A stretch of DNA of 32,351 nt from Gammaproteobacteria bacterium. Lineage in GTDB: Bacteria; Pseudomonadota; Gammaproteobacteria; Natronospirales; REEB76. Where the stretch lies: the NCBI GenBank assembly GCA_028864905.1, contig JAGWLP010000007.1, positions 1 to 32,351 on the forward strand. Reading direction: 5' to 3'. The notes beneath the pieces are model-generated. The model ran no database searches and was not told where the DNA came from. It saw only the letters and a list, made by a program, of their open reading frames with translations. Made by a program: the position numbers and the translations under genes. Positions 6,857 to 14,042 of the stretch are shown piece after piece (positions within the stretch are counted from its first letter, which is position 1; every line of letters starts with the position of its first letter).

Positions 6857-8395
6857 ATGACAAAAGCCCTCGCCTGCCTGCCTTTGCTTGCTTTGCTGTT
6901 GACCGCTTCCGCGTTTGCCGCCGATGCGCCGGCCGCGGCTACGGCCAAAGCTCCGGCTTCCACCACGCCGGCACCCAAGGAAACCAAGTCCGTCACGCAG
7001 GGCAGCGTCGTGATCAACGGCCAAGCCATCAAATACACGGCCACCGCCGGCACCATCATCTTGCGCGACGAGAAGAACGAACCGACGGCCAGCATGTTTT
7101 ATGTGGCCTACACCAAGGACGGCGCCGATACCAAAACCCGCCCGTTGACCTTCGTGTACAACGGCGGGCCGGGCTCCTCTTCAGTCTGGCTGGAAATGGG
7201 ATCATTCGGGCCGGTGCGGGTCGAGGTGGCCGACGCACAGGCGACCCCACCGCCGCCTTACGGCATCGTGCCCAACCAGTATTCGTTGCTCGACAAGTCC
7301 GATCTCGTATTCATTGACATGGTCGGCAGCGGTTACAGCCGCCTGGTCGACAAGGGCACCGGCAAGGACTTCTGGGGCGTGGATCAGGACGTGGCGAGCT
7401 TCGGCCAGTTCATCCAGCGCTATATCACAGCGAATAACCGCTGGAATTCGCCGAAATACCTGTTGGGCGAATCCTACGGCACCACGCGCTCGGCAAATCT
7501 CGCCGACTGGTTGCAACAGAACGGCATCGCACTGAACGGCGTGGTGCTGCAATCCACCATCCTGAACTACGGCGACACCATGCCGGGCACCGATCTCGAG
7601 TACATCACCTACCTGCCGTCGTACGCGGCCATTGCCTGGTATCACAACAAGCTACCGAACAAGCCGGCCGAACTCGCGCCGTTCCTCGACCAAGTGCGGG
7701 CTTTCGCGCGCGGCGAGTACGCCGATGCGCTGTTCCAGGGCTCGAAGCTGCCGCAGTCCGAGTACAACGACGTGCTCGCGAAACTCGTGCAATACACCGG
7801 CCTGAGTGCACAGTTCCTGAAAAACGCCAACCTCAAGGTCTCGCCCACGCAATTCCGCGCGGAGTTGCTGCGCGACGAGGACCGTACCCTGGGCCGCTAC
7901 GACGCACGCTACGAAGGCATCAACTCCGACAATGCCCAGGCATTCCCGGAATACGATCCTTCCGACACGGGTATTGGCCCTGCCTACGCGGCCGCGTGGA
8001 ACTGGTATGTGAAGAACAGGCTCAAATACGAAACCACTGAAACCTATCGCGTCACCGGCTACAACATCATCGGACCCTGGGACTGGAAACACCCGCTGCC
8101 GGGCCGGATGTCGTTCCGTACTCCGCCGCTGCCGGATGTGGCCGCGAATCTCGGCGACGCGATGCGCAAGAACCCACACCTCAAGGTGTTCTCGGCCAAC
8201 GGCTACTACGATCTGGCGACGCCGTTCTTCAAGACCGAGTTCGATCTGGATCAGCTGGATCTGCCGCCGAACATCTATAAGAACATACAGTTCTATTACT
8301 ATCCTTCCGGGCACATGCTCTATCTGCACGTACCAACGCTGGCAAAGTACAAAGCCGATCTTGCCAAATGGTATGACGAGACCGACAACCACTGA
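6857..8395 (+). CDS. Secreted serine carboxypeptidase, S10 family (copy 1)
   Basis: 512 aa with an N-terminal signal peptide (LLALLLTASAFA, cleavage near residue 21) and an Ala/Pro/Thr-rich linker to about residue 45. The alpha/beta-hydrolase domain has the S10 substrate-binding motif NGGPGSSS (102-109), the nucleophile Ser206 in GESYGTTR, Asp452 in NGYYDLATPF and His486 in YPSGHMLYLH, so the triad is complete. S10 enzymes remove C-terminal residues, usually at acidic pH; this one should act in the periplasm or outside. The start is supported by GGAGA 7-8 bases upstream (CTTGGAGAACAATC). A close paralog follows after a hairpin. Confidence 0.93.
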   Translation: MTKALACLPLLALLLTASAFAADAPAAATAKAPASTTPAPKETKSVTQGSVVINGQAIKYTATAGTIILRDEKNEPTASMFYVAYTKDGADTKTRPLTFVYNGGPGSSSVWLEMGSFGPVRVEVADAQATPPPPYGIVPNQYSLLDKSDLVFIDMVGSGYSRLVDKGTGKDFWGVDQDVASFGQFIQRYITANNRWNSPKYLLGESYGTTRSANLADWLQQNGIALNGVVLQSTILNYGDTMPGTDLEYITYLPSYAAIAWYHNKLPNKPAELAPFLDQVRAFARGEYADALFQGSKLPQSEYNDVLAKLVQYTGLSAQFLKNANLKVSPTQFRAELLRDEDRTLGRYDARYEGINSDNAQAFPEYDPSDTGIGPAYAAAWNWYVKNRLKYETTETYRVTGYNIIGPWDWKHPLPGRMSFRTPPLPDVAANLGDAMRKNPHLKVFSANGYYDLATPFFKTEFDLDQLDLPPNIYKNIQFYYYPSGHMLYLHVPTLAKYKADLAKWYDETDNH

Positions 8396-8407
8396 CTTCC
8401 CATAAAT

Positions 8408-8437
8408 CAAAACACCCGCGGCCATGCGGGTGTTTTG
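8408..8437 (+). terminator. Hairpin terminator/attenuator between the two S10 genes
   Basis: A perfect 12-bp stem, CAAAACACCCGC (8408-8419) with GCGGGTGTTTTG (8426-8437), and a six-base loop. The stem's 3' edge supplies only four T, so termination may be partial. It lies 12 bases after the first S10 stop and 19 bases before the second start, so it could set the ratio of the two products. It is symmetric enough to act on either strand. Confidence 0.75.
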
Positions 8438-8456
8438 CTATCGACAGGAACCCAAC

Positions 8457-9980
8457 ATGAAAAGAGCCATCGTTTTATTGCCGCTGCTGTTGTTCGTTTT
8501 AAGCCTGCCGGCGTTGGCCGTTGATGCGCCGTCCCCAACGGCCGCAGCGGCGCTGCCGGTGCCGAAAGAAACCAGCTCGGTCACCCACCACAGCCTGACG
8601 ATTGACGGCCAGACCATCAAGTACACCGCCACGGCCGGCACTTTGCTGGTGGACAACGATCAGGGCAAACCCATCGGCAGCTTCTTCTATGTCGCCTACA
8701 CCAAGGACGGCGCGGACGCGAACCGCCGTCCACTCACCTTCCTGTTCAACGGCGGGCCGGGCTCATCGTCCATCTGGCTGCACATGGGGAGCTTCGGCCC
8801 GGTGCGCGTAGTCACCAGCGACGCCAAACCCACGCCGCCTCCGCCTTATGATCTCGTTCAGAACCAATACTCCCTGCTCGACAAAAGCGATCTGGTGTTC
8901 ATAGACGCCATCGGCACCGGCTTCTCGCGCATCGTGGGCACCGGCACGCCCAAGGACTTCTACGGCACCGATCCGGACATCGCGTCTTTCGGCAAATTCA
9001 TCCGGCGCTACGTAACGCTCAACAACCGCTGGAACTCGCCCAAGTTCCTGCTCGGCGAGAGCTACGGCACCACGCGCGCTGCCGGCTTGTCCGACTGGCT
9101 GCAAGAGAACGGTGTGGCGCTGAACGGTGTGGTGCTGCAATCCTCCTGGCTCAACGGCTTTGTGGATTTTCCGGGGCCGCCGTTCGCCCTGGATCTGCCC
9201 TACGAACTGTATCTTCCGACCATGGCGGCCACCGCCTGGTATCACGACAAGCTGCCCAACAAGCCTGCGGATCTGCCCGCGTTCCTGCAGCAGGTACGCA
9301 ACTTCGCACTCGGCGATTACGCCCAGGCGCTTGCGCAAGGCGTCAATTTAAGCGCGGCTGACACACAGACCATCGCCGAAAAACTGCATGCTTACACGGG
9401 CCTGCCGGTGCAGTACATCCTGAACGTCAAGCTGCGCATCGATCCCTTCCGCTTCGAGAAGGAATTGCTGCGCGGAGAGGACCGCACCGTCGGACGACTG
9501 GACTCGCGTTTTGAGGGTATTGACGCCGACGCCGCCGGCGAGAATCCGTCCTACGATCCATCCGGCTCGGCCATCGGCCCGGCGTTTACCGCCGCATTCC
9601 ACTGGTACCTGGAAAACGATTTGAAATACCACACCGAGCTTTCGTACAAGGTCGAGAACTACCGCGAAGTCGGCAGGGACTGGGACAACGGCCAGCGCAT
9701 CAACGGCCAGACCTATCCGCTCATGGACGTGGAGGAAAACCTGCGCGCGGCCATGACCGAGAACCCGCACCTCAAGGTGTTTTCGGCCAACGGCTATTTC
9801 GATTTCGCCACGCCGTTCTTCGAGACCGAATACGATCTCGATCACATGGGCCTGGGCCCGTCACTGATGAAAAACATCAGCTACGGCTACTACCAGTCCG
9901 GTCACATGATCTACCTCAACGTGCCGGCGCTCGCACAATACAAGGCGGATCTCATCCGCTTTTACGGCACAGCCGAGTGA
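8457..9980 (+). CDS. Secreted serine carboxypeptidase, S10 family (copy 2)
   Basis: 507 aa, a close paralog of the preceding gene along its whole length (shared LNGVVLQS, WYHDKLPNKP, NPHLKVFSANGY). It has a signal peptide (LLPLLLFVLSLPALA), NGGPGSSS (98-105), nucleophile Ser202 in GESYGTTR, Asp449 in NGYFDFATPF and His483 in YQSGHMIYL. The largest differences are in the segment after the nucleophile strand (WLNGFVDFPGPPFALDLPYE, about 231-250) and around 400-420, which may alter substrate preference. The ATG at 8457 is preferred over an in-frame ATG at 8424 because AGGAA precedes it and the signal peptide starts there; the upstream option lies inside the terminator hairpin. Confidence 0.92.
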   Translation: MKRAIVLLPLLLFVLSLPALAVDAPSPTAAAALPVPKETSSVTHHSLTIDGQTIKYTATAGTLLVDNDQGKPIGSFFYVAYTKDGADANRRPLTFLFNGGPGSSSIWLHMGSFGPVRVVTSDAKPTPPPPYDLVQNQYSLLDKSDLVFIDAIGTGFSRIVGTGTPKDFYGTDPDIASFGKFIRRYVTLNNRWNSPKFLLGESYGTTRAAGLSDWLQENGVALNGVVLQSSWLNGFVDFPGPPFALDLPYELYLPTMAATAWYHDKLPNKPADLPAFLQQVRNFALGDYAQALAQGVNLSAADTQTIAEKLHAYTGLPVQYILNVKLRIDPFRFEKELLRGEDRTVGRLDSRFEGIDADAAGENPSYDPSGSAIGPAFTAAFHWYLENDLKYHTELSYKVENYREVGRDWDNGQRINGQTYPLMDVEENLRAAMTENPHLKVFSANGYFDFATPFFETEYDLDHMGLGPSLMKNISYGYYQSGHMIYLNVPALAQYKADLIRFYGTAE

Positions 9981-10099
9981 AGCGCTTGCCTCGACAGTCT
10001 GTGTTTCGAAAGAGTTCGCTCCGCCCCACAGTGAGCTGGGCACGTTTGGCGCGCCTGCAAAAACTCCGGGATTGCAGTACCCTGTGCGCATAACATGAT

Positions 10100-10444
10100 A
10101 TGACCCGCATGAACTCGCAGCGAACTCCAAACCATTCCACCATCCGGCTGACGCGGTTACGCCGCACACGCTGGTTCAGTGGAATGCTGCTCGTGGCGGT
10201 GCTGTGCACCGTGGGCCTCTACACCCTGGAATTCGCCCATCACCACGAGACCCCGGCCGCCGAATTGCACTGCCCCATCTGCCAGGTGATGGCGCACGGT
10301 GCGCTGGATGTGTTCTCCCCCACGTTCCAGCCGCAACCGCCCACTGTGCGGGCGCGGTTCCTGGCCCTCGTTCCACACCTGACACCGGTGCCGGAACGCG
10401 TCTTCCACGTCACGCACCGCTCTCGCGCCCCACCCCTCGCCTGA
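10100..10444 (+). CDS. Small membrane-anchored protein with HHH and CPxC motifs
   Basis: 114 aa. A basic N-terminus (three Arg-rich runs) is followed by one transmembrane segment (about 26-45, FSGMLLVAVLCTVGLYTLEF). Then comes HHHETPAAELHCPICQVMAHG, a cluster of histidines with a CxxC pair, and a Pro-rich tail. The pattern recalls DUF2946-like small proteins found with copper genes, but I cannot confirm the family. The cluster would face the periplasm if the N-terminus is cytoplasmic, making a metal-binding role plausible by inference. An in-frame ATG at 10109 is an alternative start; neither has a clear Shine-Dalgarno sequence. It is the first gene of the copper-type cluster. Confidence 0.7.
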   Translation: MTRMNSQRTPNHSTIRLTRLRRTRWFSGMLLVAVLCTVGLYTLEFAHHHETPAAELHCPICQVMAHGALDVFSPTFQPQPPTVRARFLALVPHLTPVPERVFHVTHRSRAPPLA

Positions 10445-10467
10445 CTCTCTCCGCGACACCGCAGAAT

Positions 10468-10502
10468 CCGTTGCGCCAACGGTGCCCGGCTCGCAAAGCC
10501 GG
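10468..10502 (+). other. Two adjacent perfect hairpins in the copper-cluster spacer
   Basis: CCGTTG-CGC-CAACGG (10468-10482) and CCGGCT-CGCAA-AGCCGG (10486-10502), each with a perfect six-base stem and three bases between them. They lie in the 160-base gap between the small HHH/CPxC gene and the outer-membrane protein gene. No U-tract follows, so they are not an ordinary terminator; processing, stability or leader control are possible. Confidence 0.45.
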
Positions 10503-10604
10503 TACTCCGCGTCATGGCGGGCGTGATGACACCGCGGTCCGCGTTTCCCGCTGACAACCATCCTGTCGCCGTGCGGCGGCGGCACAACGAGAGCGAGACG
10601 AATC

Positions 10605-11486
10605 ATGCGAGTTTTGCACCACAACCTCCGGAGCGGGCCGCTGCTGGTTGCGCTGCTGGCGCTGGGCCCGACGCCGGTATACGCCCACGCCATCGCCGGC
10701 ATGCGGCTGTTTCCCGCCACCCTGAGCTTCGATGATCCCGGCATCGGCGCGGAACTGCCGCTGGTGTTCAGCCACATCTACGCCGACGGCACCGAGCAAA
10801 ACGTGCTGGCCGCGGCCTTCACCAAGCCGATCACGCCGGGCTTTTCGCTGGTGATGAGCACTGATTACCAGAGCCTGGTGCCCGGAGGCCTGCCGGCAGT
10901 GCATGGCTGGGACAATTTCAGCGTGGCCGGAGCCTGGCAGGTGTACGAGAACGACGATTCTGAATCCATCGGTATGTTCTCGCTCGCCGACTCCGTCGCC
11001 CATACCGGCGGTCAGAAGATCGGTTCCGGATATTCCACCTGGAAGCCGGAGTTCGCTTTCGGCCAAGGCTTGGGCCAAGTTTCGGCCAACTGGTTAAAAC
11101 CGTTGGCGGTCACGGGTGTCGCATCCGTGGATTTCCCCACTGCCGGTAATGTCCCGCGCATGCTCAACTGGGGATTCTCCTTGCAGTACAGCATCCCGTA
11201 CCTGCAGGACTTCGTGAAATACGTCGGCATCAAGGCGCCGTTCAACAACCTGATCCCGATCGTCGAGTTTCCGATGCAGACCTGTCTCGACAACGGCTGC
11301 CGTGGCCAGACCACCGGCTACATCAATCCCGGCGTGATCTGGCTGGGACACTATTTCCAGTGGGGTGTGGAGTTGCAGATTCCCATCAATCATCGAACCG
11401 GCAATTCGGTCGGCATCCTGCTGGGCTTCGATTTCTACCTGGATGACCTCGCACCGCACACCGTCGGCGCGCCGGTCTGGCAATGA
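10605..11486 (+). CDS. Predicted outer-membrane beta-barrel protein of the copper cluster
   Basis: 293 aa. It has a signal peptide (LLVALLALGPTPVYA, cleavage before HAIAGM at about residue 28) and then alternating hydrophobic strands without long helices (for example FVKYVGIKAPFNN, GVIWLGHYFQWGVELQIPIN, NSVGILLGFDFYLDD). This resembles small outer-membrane channel/transporter proteins such as the MetA-pathway/PF13557 type, but I do not recognise it with certainty. One Cys pair (QTCLDNGCRG) may be in a loop. The predicted mature N-terminus is His, as in CopC. The stop overlaps the CopC start by four bases (ATGA), so the two are probably translated together and a role in copper or metal handling is inferred. 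Confidence 0.72.
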   Translation: MRVLHHNLRSGPLLVALLALGPTPVYAHAIAGMRLFPATLSFDDPGIGAELPLVFSHIYADGTEQNVLAAAFTKPITPGFSLVMSTDYQSLVPGGLPAVHGWDNFSVAGAWQVYENDDSESIGMFSLADSVAHTGGQKIGSGYSTWKPEFAFGQGLGQVSANWLKPLAVTGVASVDFPTAGNVPRMLNWGFSLQYSIPYLQDFVKYVGIKAPFNNLIPIVEFPMQTCLDNGCRGQTTGYINPGVIWLGHYFQWGVELQIPINHRTGNSVGILLGFDFYLDDLAPHTVGAPVWQ

Positions 11487-11857
11487 GGCAGACCCGCATG
11501 CGCACCACGATTTTTGTTGCACTGCTGCTGACTCTGGGCTTCGCCTCAAACGCGTGGGCCCACGCCTTTCCGGACAATTCCGCGCCACACGTGGGCGCGA
11601 CGCTCAGCGCCTCGCCCAAGCTGGTGCAAATCTGGTTCGACGGTGAGATCGAACCGGTGTTTTCCACGTTGATCGTGAAAAACGCCGCCGGCGCACAGGT
11701 GAGCCAGGGCAATGGCCAAGTCTCATCCAGCGACAACACCTTGCTCGAAACCATACTGCCCTCGCCGCTGCCGTCCGGCCAGTACTGGGTGTACTGGAGC
11801 GTGATCGCGCGCGACGGCCACCATACGGCCGGTCGCTTCCCCTTCAGCGTGCAATAG
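11483..11857 (+). CDS. copC: CopC-type periplasmic copper-binding protein
   Basis: 124 aa. The signal peptide (TTIFVALLLTLGFASNAWA) ends just before His27, which becomes the mature N-terminal residue (HAFPDNSAP). The CopC fold is marked by LSASPKLVQIWFDGEIEP and the C-terminal DGHHTAGRFPFSV. In characterised CopC proteins Cu(II) is bound by the N-terminal His plus Asp and His of the DGH motif, here Asp111 and His113. Methionine-rich Cu(I) segments are absent, so it looks like a Cu(II)-only form. An ATG at 11498 is also in frame with a GAGG nine bases upstream and may be the true start. It is followed by copD after 11 bases; CopC probably hands copper to CopD. Confidence 0.93.
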   Translation: MRQTRMRTTIFVALLLTLGFASNAWAHAFPDNSAPHVGATLSASPKLVQIWFDGEIEPVFSTLIVKNAAGAQVSQGNGQVSSSDNTLLETILPSPLPSGQYWVYWSVIARDGHHTAGRFPFSVQ

Positions 11858-11868
11858 CGAAGCCCGTC

Positions 11869-12981
11869 ATGCCTGTCAATATCGCCCTGACCGCGTTCGA
11901 CGTGTGCATGCTGATGGCGGTTATCGGCCTGCTCGCCTGCTGGCTTGCGGTGCTGCCGCGCGACGCGGGCAGCGCGCTCGAAACCTCGGTGCTGCGCCTG
12001 CTGGGTGTGGCCGTGGCGCTGCTCACACTCAGCAGCTTTGGCATCCTGGTGTCGCGCACGCTCGAGCTGAACGGCGGATCCTTCAGCCAGTTGTTTGCGG
12101 ACATGCCGCTCGTGCTCAAGGTCACGCATTACGGCCATGTGTGGGTGTGGCGCATTCCGGCACTGCTCCTGTTGTGGCTCGCCTGGGGCTGGAGCCTGCA
12201 CCACCGCCACCGCCGCTGGGCGGCGTGGCTGATGGTGATCGGCGCAGCCGGCATCGCGCTCACGCGCAGCGAAACCGGCCATCCCGCCGATCACGGCGAT
12301 TTCACCTTCGCGGTGTGGGTGGACTGGGCGCACCTGATGTCCGCGGCGGTGTGGGTCGGCAGCCTGTTCGGCATGTCGCTCGCGATCTTTCCCGGGCTGC
12401 TGCGCGCCGGCGAGACGGACGGCGAACGCAGCGCGCTGATTTTCCGGCGGCTGTCCACGCTTTCGGGCGGCGCGCTCGCCGTGATCTTGGCGACCGGCAT
12501 TTACACCGCAATCGGCGGGCTCGGAAGTTTCCGCGCGCTGTGGACCACGAGCTACGGCGTGACGCTCGACGTGAAGCTCGGCATCATCATTCTCATGATT
12601 GCCTTTGGCGCCCACAACCGTTACGTGAAGCTACCGCAACTACTGCGCGCCGCGGGCAAGCCGGCGCCGCGTTCACTGTTCAGGAAATTGCTCGGCGGTT
12701 TCGCCGGCGCCAGTCACATCACTGCGGGAACCGCCACCATTGTGCGCAATTGTGCGCGCGCGGTACTGGCCGAGAGCCTGCTGGGCGTGGCGGTGATCGG
12801 GGCCGCTTCGGTGTTGCTGCACGGCATGCCGCCCTCCGAAATGCGCAAGCTGCCGGACATGCCCATGCAGATGTCGCAGGTTGCAGTTCCAACCATCGAG
12901 GGACCGACTGCGCAACTTGCCCGCCAACCGGATGATCATGTGGGCAGCGCGCCGGTCAAAATGATAAGCTCACGACTGTAA
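11869..12981 (+). CDS. copD: CopD-type inner-membrane copper transport protein
   Basis: 370 aa with about eight hydrophobic helices (for example VCMLMAVIGLLACWLAVLP, ALLLLWLAWGW, GIIILMIAFGAHNRYV). CopD hallmarks are the THYGHVWVWRIPALLLLWL region, TGHPADHGDF, the WVDWAHLMSAAVWVGSL segment and HNRYVKLPQL. The His residues in these stretches are the likely metal contacts. The family works with CopC to move copper across the inner membrane. The tail after the last helix contains a Met-rich run (MPPSEMRKLPDMPMQMSQ) that could bind Cu(I) in the periplasm or cytoplasm, followed by a low-complexity end. No copA/copB multicopper oxidase is nearby. Confidence 0.92.
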   Translation: MPVNIALTAFDVCMLMAVIGLLACWLAVLPRDAGSALETSVLRLLGVAVALLTLSSFGILVSRTLELNGGSFSQLFADMPLVLKVTHYGHVWVWRIPALLLLWLAWGWSLHHRHRRWAAWLMVIGAAGIALTRSETGHPADHGDFTFAVWVDWAHLMSAAVWVGSLFGMSLAIFPGLLRAGETDGERSALIFRRLSTLSGGALAVILATGIYTAIGGLGSFRALWTTSYGVTLDVKLGIIILMIAFGAHNRYVKLPQLLRAAGKPAPRSLFRKLLGGFAGASHITAGTATIVRNCARAVLAESLLGVAVIGAASVLLHGMPPSEMRKLPDMPMQMSQVAVPTIEGPTAQLARQPDDHVGSAPVKMISSRL

Positions 12982-13009
12982 ACGAATAAACGCCACATCG
13001 GAGACGAAG

Positions 13010-13447
13010 TTGAAATGCCCTAAATGCGGCTCGGATCTGGCGCCTGCAATCCGGCACAAGATCAGGGTCAACTACTGTCAATCCTGCAAAGGGATGTGGC
13101 TGGAGCACCAGGAACTCGATCAACTGGAAGATGAAGCCTTCGACTTCGGCGATGATGCCAAAGGAACCCTGTTCCTCAGTTCCACGCCCACAACCGCCAA
13201 ATGCCCGGAGTGCAACACTCCTCTCCAGCGATTCCAATACCGATTCTGCGATCTGCAAATGGATTTTTGCGTGAACCAGCATGGCTACTGGCTGGATGAA
13301 GACGAAGACACGCGCGTCCTGACATTGATGAAACAAGAAGAGAAAGATTACGAAAGAAAAGTGCTCGCGGAAGACCAGTGGGCCAAAACCTTGACGCGCA
13401 TGCGCTCAGGTTCGTTCCTCAACAAAGTTCGAAATCTGTTTCACTGA
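13010..13447 (+). CDS. Zinc-ribbon (zf-TFIIB type) protein
   Basis: 145 aa from a TTG start, supported by GGAGA seven bases upstream and by the first CxxC beginning at residue 3. Two zinc-ribbon units are visible: CPKC...CQSC with GMWLEHQELDQLE (residues 3-41), and CPEC...C-x6-C with GYWLDEDE (about 64-98). The GxWLxxxEL pattern is typical of PF13453. The C-terminal 45 residues are charged and helical. Its function is unknown in the family. It follows copD by 28 bases and may belong to the same transcript; a cytoplasmic metal-related or nucleic-acid-related role is only inference. Confidence 0.85.
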   Translation: MKCPKCGSDLAPAIRHKIRVNYCQSCKGMWLEHQELDQLEDEAFDFGDDAKGTLFLSSTPTTAKCPECNTPLQRFQYRFCDLQMDFCVNQHGYWLDEDEDTRVLTLMKQEEKDYERKVLAEDQWAKTLTRMRSGSFLNKVRNLFH

Positions 13448-13476
13448 GCCGCGCAAGGTCCGGTATCCGGGACCGA

Positions 13477-13968
13477 TCAGCCGTGCTTGGCCGACTCAAT
13501 GATGATCTTGCCGACCATGCCGGCGGCGAAATGACCGGCAACGTGACAGGCGTATTCCACCGTGCCGTCGCGCGTGAAGGTCCACACCAGATCGCGCGTC
13601 TGGCCCGGCGGCAGCGAAACCGCATTCACGTCATGCCGCATGCCCATGCCGGGCATGGCCTGCATTTCCTGCTGGTGGGCAGCCTGCAGCGCGGCGTCGC
13701 CGATCACGAATTCGTGCGCCAGCTTCCCGGCATTGCTGACTATGAATTCCACGGTCTCGCCCCGGCTCACGACAATGCGCGCGGGTTCGAAACGCAAGGT
13801 GTCGAGCGCGTGCACGTGAATCACATGCGCCGGGCCGATGCCAGCGCCGGGATGGCCGTAAGCGAAATGCTCGCTGCGGTTCATCGGCTTGGATATGCTG
13901 GCGGCCACTGCAGAGCCCGTGAGCGCCGTAAACACGATGGCTGCGACCCAAAACCATGTTTTCCGCAT
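13477..13968 (-). CDS. Periplasmic cupredoxin (plastocyanin/azurin-like copper protein)
   Basis: 163 aa. A signal peptide (WVAAIVFTALTGSAVAA) leads into a single cupredoxin domain. Type-1 copper ligands are His in GKLAHEFVIG and the C-terminal group Cys-His-Met in YACHVAGHFAAGM. A Met/His-rich insert (HQQEMQAMPGMGMRHDV) and an N-terminal His run (HVIHVHALD) offer further copper sites. The family carries electrons or sequesters copper in the periplasm and often accompanies cop genes. The start has AGGT eight bases upstream. It is convergent with the copC-copD-zinc-ribbon set and lies 74 bases after the DPP-IV gene on the same strand. Confidence 0.92.
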   Translation of the reverse strand: MRKTWFWVAAIVFTALTGSAVAASISKPMNRSEHFAYGHPGAGIGPAHVIHVHALDTLRFEPARIVVSRGETVEFIVSNAGKLAHEFVIGDAALQAAHQQEMQAMPGMGMRHDVNAVSLPPGQTRDLVWTFTRDGTVEYACHVAGHFAAGMVGKIIIESAKHG

Positions 13969-14042
13969 ATCGTTTACCTAGTTTTGAGTTGACGAACCCG
14001 ATAGACAAGTCATCATGCGTGAAGTTCTCGGCACAGTCAGCC

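Noticed and set aside
9981-10099. A CueR-type copper promoter before the copper cluster
   Set aside because: I found no MerR/CueR-type dyad with a long spacer here, nor a nearby copper regulator gene.
11386-12935. Long alternative frames over copC and copD on both strands (plus 11904-12935, minus 11386-12615)
   Set aside because: They are Arg-, Ala- and His-rich shadows of copC/copD, which carry the conserved copper motifs and membrane helices.
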